Source: Drosophila miranda (lineage: Eukaryota > Arthropoda > Insecta > Diptera > Drosophilidae). From it: a stretch of DNA of 64,000 nucleotides. The notes under the pieces were generated by a model, which was not told the origin of the DNA, did no database searches, and saw nothing but the letters and a program-made list of their open reading frames with translations. The position numbers and the translations under genes are program-made. The stretch is from positions 11,904,001 to 11,968,000 of the forward strand of contig NC_046674.1 of NCBI RefSeq assembly GCF_003369915.1. Reading direction: 5' to 3'. Of the stretch, positions 56,751-64,000 are shown in pieces (the stretch's first letter is position 1; each line of letters opens with the position of its first letter).

Positions 56751-59700
56751 CTACCTAGTAGAGTGTTTGCTTGCTGGCGAGAGCGGCGGTGATTTCTCTG
56801 AAGGCTTATCAGCTGTGGAAGGGATCGGCGGTTCTGCCGCACACACACTCTCATCCGTGACTAAGTGCTCAGCGCACTGCGGATGGTCAAGACCTTCATT
56901 TAGAGCGGCTGCTAGCTCGCCATTAAATTGCAGTAGACATCCCAGGGCACCAAAATATCCCTCATGCTCCAGGAAGAGTCCCTTCATTGTGCCATTCGAC
57001 CAGAACTCCATAGCGTACGCCAGCAGCTTCATGGATATGGGGTTTACACGTAGAAAGTTTCCCACAAAGACCACCTAAAAGATTTATCAAGTTAGTCTGC
57101 GATTCCAACCGATCTTGTGTTAATATTCTACCCTGTCAATCTTCTCATTCAGTGCACACATCCGTGCTATGGAGCCAATATTGTTGGTTATAGTGACTAG
57201 TGTGGCATTGGCCAGGTCTTCGCGGGACACTGAAACCCGCTTGTCATCGATGTGCATTTGGCCAAAGCTGAAAACAAACGGATCGGAATATGTACAAAAA
57301 CTGGCTTTAAAGGGAAGCCCGGCTTTTATCGTGTGTTACCTGGATGCCACCAAATCTCCGGGCAGACCAAAGCGATTATAATCGCCGCCATAAATGTCCT
57401 TTACCAACTTGTCCACCTTCCTGTTGTCGCCCTTGGTAGCTAGCTGTATAGCTTCCTCAAAGGTTGTGCAGCCGGTCAGCAAACAGCATAGTCCGAGGAA
57501 TGTACCGCCGCCCAAGCTAAACAAAAAGAAAAGCGAAGCCAAGGAATTAGGGAGGAGGATCCTTTTGCTCTATTAGGAAATGTACCAACCTTGTGCCTGA
57601 GATACGCTTGTAGTTGTCGGGTCCGTAGACAGCCAGAATGGACACACCGGAGCCAACATTCACCAATATGAATGGAAATGGTTGCGAAAAATTGAATGCA
57701 CGCTTCTCGCTTTTGCTGCAAGAAAGAGAATCATCGAAACTACATACATAAATAGTATAATATGGATGTGTCTGATGTGGTGTGGCCTTTACTTACATGA
57801 TGTCTCGTGCGTTTTCATAGTAGTAGCATTCGGTGCGATTGTGGAGATCGGCAAAGAGTATACCCTTGATTAGCGTATCGAGCTCGTCGAATTTGGCTAG
57901 CTTCATGTTGACCTGATCGCGAAAATCCTTCTCGAATTTGAACGCTCCTCCCCCCGTGGCGCACACAGTGGTCACCAGTTCGGCCATGCCTTTTTGCTTG
58001 GCCAGGGACAGAAAGTTTCCCATATCTGTGGTCTGAAACCTAATGAAATGCAGGGACCCTCGTCTTTTACGTATCTCCACATTGTCCATCTGCAAGAGAG
58101 ATGATTAAAGAAAAAGTTAATCATATATAAGAAGTTATTTATAATTCAAAGAATCTTTGTACTTCGAGTATTTGTTCTTTTTGCATTGCCTTGTGCGTCA
58201 CAGTGCGTTCTGCAAGATGCTTTGAAATGGAACATTCCAAGTACTACTTCGTATATATTAGAGGCCAGTTTTTTTGGCCAGGAACACGAGTGCACTAAGC
58301 TTCATAAATATGCCAATAGACTGACGACTCGACGCGCCCCATTAAAAAAACAACAGCCACAAGTGCAAAAGTCAACGATCGCGCCATGTAAGCTTTTGTC
58401 GTCAAAGCCTTCCCTTCCTACAGTGCGAGTACGTAAACATTTATATGTATGTATCCGTAGTTTCGCTATTTATTCAATGTACCTTTTGGCACTGCCCTAT
58501 TGGGTAGTAGTTTGTATTTCCATGTGCTAGCCAGACAGGCAGCCAGCCAGCCAGCGAGCGTGCGCATCTCTGATTTGACATGCAGTTGAAATACGGTAGA
58601 AGTGTTGCTCTTTTGAGCTTAAATCTCCATCATCAGCTATAGAGGATTCACACAAATGTTTGTGAAACGACGCACAGCCCTAAACTAAGCACTCCAGTGC
58701 GGTGATGTGCAAACGGAAATCTTAGACACACAGAGAGACCAGCGTGCAAATGAAATCATCAGACGGCGACCCATTCCGACCTGCACAAGGTGCCTTGTTG
58801 ACTCTAGACGCGCAAATATCGCCTCTTGATCATATTTTAGATGATAATGACGACGATGATGGAATAATGGCCCTCAAAAGTGCTTCTTCCACATTTTGTT
58901 ACAAAAGGCACACCACACCCATGCCATCCAGTATTCATGATGAAATGCAACGAATGTCATCAACCAAAAGTGCTTGGCTCTAAAGGTGATAATAGTATGG
59001 TATATGAGTGCCCTTGAATCATTGATCAAACTCTGCCTCTGTCTGCCTCTCTGCTCGTGTGAGCGGAGCGGGATCACCTTACCTGTAAGTGCGTATCGCG
59101 GTGTCCGGTTTTGCCATATGCAGAGTTTTTGGTTAGATAACGTCGTATATTCCGTAAAATGCCCGCCTCGCGATCCTGTTCGTCTGGCGTTATATCCTTG
59201 GGTTCGAAGTACACCAATTTTGTGAGGGTGCCGCCAATGTCCATGCCAAACCATGGCATTGCTGAAAAAATGGGGAGAAACAAGTCAATATTTGGAGATG
59301 ATGGCATTTCATATTGGGAAACACTTCAGACGACCTTCATCTACGTCCGCCCTATCAATCTGAGAAATCTGTGATGTGCTGTGCGTTTACCTATCAGGAG
59401 TTTTCGTCTCCCAACTGCCCCTCTATGAACTTGACAGAGGATACCGCTGCGTTGTAGCACCTCCATATGTCTCAAAAGGAAATCCCATTCCAGTGTCCAC
59501 TGTTTGTTCACTATATCTTTTATCTATATGTATATTAACGGGAACTGTGCCACCCTACACTTTACACAATTATCATTGCTGATATCCGAAATTGATTAAA
59601 TTTTAACTGTCAAATTTTTGATATGTATTTTTCTAGGGTTGCAATCATTCCAATAACCTCGAAAAAGAAAAATTTCAACACTACAAAATATATACAATAT

Positions 59701-62700
59701 AATATATAACAAAACATATATGTATACACATATTTATAGCTATAGCTCCTACATGATACATCACATTGATGCTTGACGCTCGGGACGCACAAGGGAATAC
59801 CGCAAATCACAACAAATTACATGTCTTGTGCAAGAATTTTTTGTTTTTATTGTTGCACACCGCTGGTGCTGGGCACACTTTTAGCACTTCGTTTTGCAGC
59901 ACCCAATTTGTGTAGAATGGAACTAGACCGAATAATGCTTGTAATATCGAACCAAATTCAAGTCTCGGGCCAAGTTTGCGCCGCAAAGCCAAGCAACTAG
60001 TTTCCAAAACATTACAAGAGCAAAAAAGAAAAGAAATCGAACTTCAAACTGCTGGCCGAATGACTGTTTGAAAGCGTTTCGGTTCATGTTCATTGTGTCA
60101 AGATCGAAGTGGCCGAGAAACTATGTCACACACAAGCATATAAATGCACACCCATGTATGATGTATGTACGATGTCTGTATGGGTGTATCTTTGAGTTGC
60201 ACGCACCGCTTTGGATGATAAGATCAAAGATCGATGTAAAATGTAGCGCCTCCGGCATGATGTAACCCGCCGTATTGTTATTATGAACGGAATGCGAGTG
60301 TATGCAAATAGCAGCAAATAAATTATTCCGCAGTTGAGGTACGCGAGTGAGAGGCGTAGAACGCGCTGCACATAACACGGAACTTGTAATCTAACACGCT
60401 TTTCGTTTACGTTTATTCGGTTCCACCCAATCCCATATGCACACACAGCCAAGTGCGTATTTGAGGTACATATATGTACATATGTATGAATGTGCAGTTG
60501 ATTATAACGTTTTCTACACTTTATGTACAGATATAGTAAGGTATGTAATCGTATAGGTAGAGCGATTAGAGCGGGCGACCATAAACCGGAAACATTTTAC
60601 TCTCACACAACCGAAGGCACAACGCGTCGATGGCTTCCAACTGCCGACTGAGACTGACGGATTATATATTAGCCGTCAAAAGCTATTGAATATTGGCAAC
60701 AATTGGGTAAATCGAATCGAATCGAATCGAAACATGTGCGCCCCCGAAAGGGCGTGTCGGCGAGTAAATACACCGTTTCTTATCTGCACTTTGCTCGCGT
60801 CGGTTATCGCAGGTTGAATAAATGTCTAAAATGACCAAGTACGAGTACCAAGTATTTGACCACTCAATGAGACAGTGATGTTATGTACGCGCCAGTACGA
60901 GACGACTGCTTTACTTGACTACCATAGCGCTAAGGTCGTGCCTCGATCAGTACGTTTCGATCATAGTTCAAGCGATTGAATGTATTAAAACTATATCTTT
61001 GCCAGTCTACTATATAGAACATACATACATACATATATGTTATACAGAAGTTGGTTCCCGTAGAGAAGTGAGATTGAAGTTTAGCCAAAGTTTCCAAATT
61101 ACTTCTATTCCATTCATTATCCACCCCATTATTGGGTTTGGAATCTCCCACTTGAACAGTCTACAGAATCTATCAATCAAATGTTCGTACAATTATTCCG
61201 CAGCAAAGACACATACTACATAAGTACATATGCTTGGTGATTATTCAGTATCTCGATCAGACAGAGACATATTAAATCTCTCTGTCTGTATAAGTCTGAC
61301 GGAATTTCCTTGTATTATTCCTAGTGGAAACTTACACATCAGCTCATCTACAGGCGAAGCGGCAGGGCTTGGGCTGGGGCTATGGCTGGGGGCAGTAGAC
61401 AACATGTAATCGGAGGAACTTTGACGCTTGTTTTGATGTTGTTGTTGTTGTTCAAAAAATGGAGGAGAGCTCGCATCCATCTCCTTCGTCGACGGCTCAT
61501 TCTTCGAACTGGAGGAGTCCTTGGAGCCGCTTCCCATAGCCTCACGCCATGCAGTGCGCCAAGAGTTTCGTTTTGTTGAGATCACAGGTGAGGTACTACT
61601 AGGTGGAGGTGAGGCGGTGGGTGCCAGCGAGGCGCTTGTGGATTTCTTATCGTTATGCAATTTGAATATTTTCAAATTGAATGAATATTTTGAGTCGCGC
61701 GTCGGAACTTTCATATTGGCTGATTTTCTCTAAAAAAAAAAAAGTAGTACACACAACTATATCACAGGCTTTGCTTAAAGCAAACAATTGCCGCTTATTT
61801 ACAACGAACGTAATGTAGCTTCAGATTTAAACAAAATTTCATTTAAATTTCCTATGGCTTTGTGGAGAGACTCGACTCGAGACTCGTCTCTATTTGGGTT
61901 TTTGCTTTGAGAAGACGAACAGCACAGCCAACGACGTGCGATCGCGCGATCCGATCCGTAGACCGTTCGAAAACAGGCATGAAACGCGTTTGAATGAAAT
62001 TTTATTGTCACTTCGTACGAGCCGAACACCACCGACGAAAACAGCGGCAACGGCAACGCCGAAAGTAAATCAGCGCCAGGCAGGCCAGCGCTTGTGTCGA
62101 CGTCACCATTGCTTTCGCATATGTATAAGCTCTTCTTGTACATACATATATACATATGTTCATATAGACATATACGTATAACCGTATTAATGAGCGGAGA
62201 CATCGTCGAGTCGAAATGAACTTAAACATTACGAAAATACATTTAAAACAAATCCAAAGCAACAACGACCTAGTATGAACCCTCGCGAGGAGACGGGAAG
62301 GGACGTAATCGAGCTTAGCATTTTGGTGTGCGTGTACGAGAAGGGAACCCAAAGTCGTTCATCTCTCCGATGGTAGATGCATGTCTTCTTCATCCATTCA
62401 TGGTCAGGACTCAGACGCTCTTTTCACGGCGGCCACATCATGATAAGAGGAAATGGGGCGGTGCAAAAGAGCATTCGCAGAGTGATGAAAGTCCATGGGA
62501 CAGTTCATATGTTCAGTCTCTAAATCAGTCACTGTAACTACACATACATATAATTATCATAGATCTGACCTTCGCATGCTGCCACACATCAAGTACATAG
62601 ATCACTTGCGATAATGCCATCCCATACATATCTACATAGTTTAAAACATGCAGAACATGAATCAAGAAAGTTTGTGTAGAAAAAACTTACCTTTCGCCAA

Positions 62701-62736
62701 ATGGTAGCTTAGGGATATCGGATCATCTTCTATCAT
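56751..62736 (-). CDS. fbl: Fumble, pantothenate kinase
   Basis: Eukaryotic-type pantothenate kinase, the first step of coenzyme A synthesis (ATP-dependent phosphorylation of pantothenate). Loss in flies gives cell-division and neurological defects, and human PANK2 is the disease homologue. Shared exons: 59083-59261, 57797-58089, 57590-57715, 57340-57516, 57132-57267 and 56751-57074. Two alternative first coding exons exist, 62691-62736 (short form, about 426 aa) and 61336-61714 (long form, about 537 aa). Both end in phase 1. Motifs: [17 protein letters not shown] (nucleotide-binding start), [77 protein letters not shown] and FVGNFLRVN. The C-terminal tail after GCLLQF is low-complexity Ser/Pro-rich. 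Confidence 0.95.
58090..59082. other. fumble intron with plus-strand ORFs
   Basis: About 1-kb intron. On the plus strand a 77-residue ATG ORF lies at 58750-58983, and an open segment at 58205-58428 (reading [20 protein letters not shown] and on) ends at a GTACGT donor-like site. Neither is assigned to a known gene. Confidence 0.45.
58750..58983 (+). CDS. Candidate 77-residue ORF nested in a fumble intron
   Basis: Frame starting [20 protein letters not shown], with an acidic run DDNDDDDG and a Ser/Met-rich end. Composition is protein-like and GC is higher than the flanks. No homologue recognised. It could be a nested gene on the opposite strand or chance. Confidence 0.2.
   Translation: MKSSDGDPFRPAQGALLTLDAQISPLDHILDDNDDDDGIMALKSASSTFCYKRHTTPMPSSIHDEMQRMSSTKSAWL
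59262..61335 (-). other. fumble intron
   Basis: Roughly 2-kb intron with (TATA/CATA)n tracts, a TCGAA repeat run at 60715-60731 (AATCGAATCGAATCGAATCG), and no supported ORF. Alternative promoters may lie here. Confidence 0.5.
61336..61714 (-). CDS. fbl: fumble alternative first coding exon (long isoform)
   Basis: Encodes about 126 residues of Ser/Pro/Gln-rich, low-complexity sequence ([20 protein letters not shown] at the start, then [15 protein letters not shown]) and splices ATG T|GTAAGT to the [11 protein letters not shown] exon. A pyrimidine-rich TTTTTTTTTAG lies just upstream of its ATG, so a non-coding exon probably precedes it. It is probably a regulatory or targeting extension; no clear mitochondrial presequence is seen. 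Confidence 0.75.
61715..62690 (-). other. Region between the two fumble first exons
   Basis: Non-coding between the alternative first coding exons. A run of overlapping CGACTCGA sequences lies at 61870-61890, with (CATA)n near 62140-62175. The proximal promoter of the long isoform should be here; no core element was clearly identified. Confidence 0.4.
62691..62736 (-). CDS. fbl: fumble alternative first coding exon (short isoform)
   Basis: Encodes [15 protein letters not shown] and ends AAAG|GTAAGT, phase 1, reading into [12 protein letters not shown]. Joined to the 61714 exon it would hit a stop, so the two are mutually exclusive starts. A GGCCACACTA sequence lies 20-30 bases upstream at 62758-62767, on the opposite strand. 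Confidence 0.75.
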
Positions 62737-63903
62737 GCTGATATTCAATATTCAATTGGCCACACTACCACCGAAATAATAGAATAGAAAGCCAACGGGT
62801 CGCACACAAATGCTTACTATTTTCGCAAAGGTTTGAATTAATTGCAGATAGGGGCGATGACTTTATCGTGGATCGGGGCTTGTGGTAAAAGCAAACTTAG
62901 GACGTCAAATGATGTGCTAGGCGGCGCTGGCTGGGACCGTGCAGTTCTACATATGTATGTATGTGGCACGGTTGGAGCTGGAATTGATGCCCTCGAATCC
63001 TTGTGCAAAATATGATGTATTATTGTTTTCCAAAGCGTTCGGAAAGATGATATAAGTGCTGCTCTATTGAACCGACAGCATTATTGTTTGTTTATGCCAC
63101 GATCTCACAATAAAAGCTTCAAAACATTGACGAGAATTTATTTATTAATTTTCAGGGATCAGATCAGCTGTTGTAGCAGTGTGACTGAGCATCAGAAATA
63201 TACCGAAATATACCGTCTCATTTTCAAAATATACCGATAAAAAATGTTGTTGTATAAAAAAGTTACAATATTCTTTCCTTTCTTGCTTAGCCTTCAAACT
63301 GTAAAATACAATATTTTTCTTTATATAAAATAGTCTTAATATTATAAAACAGATGACACTAATCATTATATTCATCATCAGTGTCATTTTCCTTGGCATT
63401 TGGGAAAAGCATTTCTTGTTCCGGTTCAAAATAAGCAAGAAAATACACTGTTTTATAGTGTATTCATCTGTATATCATGTGTATATCATCTCAATTTCCA
63501 GGCCAAAGTATACCGAAGAGTAAGTGATGGTACCAGTGCTGTTAGGTGTTTAATAGATACAAAAATTTATACTCCATAACGGCTCAACATCTTGTTGACA
63601 TTTCGTAATATTTAATTATGTAAAATGTATTGTATATGTATATGTTTACATACATTATATACTGTAAGGTTAGTGCTGAAACCCAGAACGAGGCCCATAT
63701 ATTACGGGCTCATTTTGAAGTTACTGTAATGGGTTTGTGTGTTTGTGTATGTGTTCTTATTTTATTTATTTAAATTCTTCTTTTTAAACTTTCCAACACT
63801 GCAAAACAGCTGGTAAAACTGTCAAGACACGGAACAAAACAAAAACAAGAAATCAGGCACTTAATTTATTTAATCTGGAAAGTGGATTTAAAAACTGAGC
63901 GCA
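62737..63903. other. Spacer between fumble and the last gene
   Basis: Contains the fumble short-form promoter region and a GGTATATTT-type module on the minus strand with an adjoining Motif 1-like CAGTGTGACTG (63177-63240). The 5' region of the partial gene at 63904 follows. The minus ORF at 63145-63438 overlaps the repeat module and is not supported. Confidence 0.45.
63177..63240 (-). repeat. GGTATATTT module with Motif 1-like site
   Basis: On the plus strand CAGTGTGACTGAGC is followed by AAATATACCGAAATATACCG, then TCTCATTTTCAAAATATACC. Read on the minus strand this is the same order (TATATTT units then a TCACACTG site) as at 19130-19252. Confidence 0.6.
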
Positions 63904-64000
63904 ATGGCTCTTGATACGGAAAAATCAAAATTTAGTTTCCCTGCTTGCTGGGAAGACGGAGGAATTATGCAAATTCATTTCGCAACGTTTCGCCCGCGTC
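63904..64000 (+). CDS. 5' end of an unidentified gene (cut by window end)
   Basis: ATG in GCGCAATGG context opens a frame of 32 codons that runs off the window: MALDTEKSKFSFPACWEDGG, then IMQIHFATFRPR. The composition is protein-like and the sequence just before it (63780-63900) looks like a short 5' UTR with AACTGTCAAG and CAAAACAAAAAC. Too short to assign a family. Confidence 0.5.
   Translation, partial: MALDTEKSKFSFPACWEDGGIMQIHFATFRPR

Noticed and set aside
56407-57078. 223-codon plus-strand ORF opposite fumble's last exon
   Set aside because: Starts in a (GGAAA)n tract and is antisense to the conserved FVGNFLRVN exon; no homology.
1-64000. tRNA genes, rRNA and CRISPR arrays
   Set aside because: No A/B-box pairs with a cloverleaf, no rRNA segments, and no regularly spaced direct repeats of CRISPR type were seen; the only regular array is the coding ZP-mucin repeat.

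Overview
The window is eukaryotic and comes from a fruit fly (genus Drosophila). It holds about 13 spliced genes with short GT..AG introns, AT-rich spacers full of (CATA)n and (TG)n tracts, and INE-1/DINE-1-type repeat fragments. The proteins resemble D. melanogaster chromosome arm 3L (Muller element D) proteins but are clearly diverged. An obscura-group species is my guess from the divergence and repeat style; the sequence alone does not prove it. Exon boundaries were placed by hand from splice signals, reading-frame phase and remembered homologues, so any edge could be off by a few bases.

Layout. 1-5.7 kb: Cdk12 (minus), the transcription-elongation kinase. 5.7-8.3 kb: spacer rich in a dispersed repeat. 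8.3-11.1 kb: SAK/Plk4 (plus), the centriole duplication kinase. 12.2-14.2 kb: M6 (minus), a four-span proteolipid protein. 16.4-18.1 kb: Las, mitochondrial lipoyl synthase (plus). 19.3-21.4 kb: TMEM104-like transporter (plus). 22.4-23.6 kb: Integrator subunit 15 (plus). 23.9-25.4 kb: a membrane dipeptidase-fold protein with no metal ligands left (plus). 26.4-33.5 kb: a very large ZP-domain mucin-like protein with a 345-bp tandem array (minus). 33.5-39.7 kb: long spacer. 39.7-41.8 kb: slimfast, a cationic amino-acid transporter (plus). 42-47 kb: spacer with repeat copies. 47.0-51.0 kb: tribbles pseudokinase (plus). 54.0-55.4 kb: F-box/WD protein of the FBXW4 type (plus). 56.8-62.7 kb: fumble, pantothenate kinase (minus), with two alternative first coding exons. 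63.9 kb to the end: the first codons of an unidentified plus-strand gene.

There is no operon logic. Most genes are housekeeping or broadly used (transcription, centrioles, lipoate and CoA cofactors, amino-acid uptake), and several carry a Motif 1-type GGTCACACT element just upstream of the start. The points most worth following up are the metal-ligand-free dipeptidase, the higher-order ZP-mucin array, a dispersed repeat of at least seven copies that is partly associated with GGTATATTT/Motif 1 modules, an exon-like 70-nt block at 44.5 kb that belongs to no recognised gene, and a TATA+Inr-like site with a small ORF at 25.8-26.1 kb.
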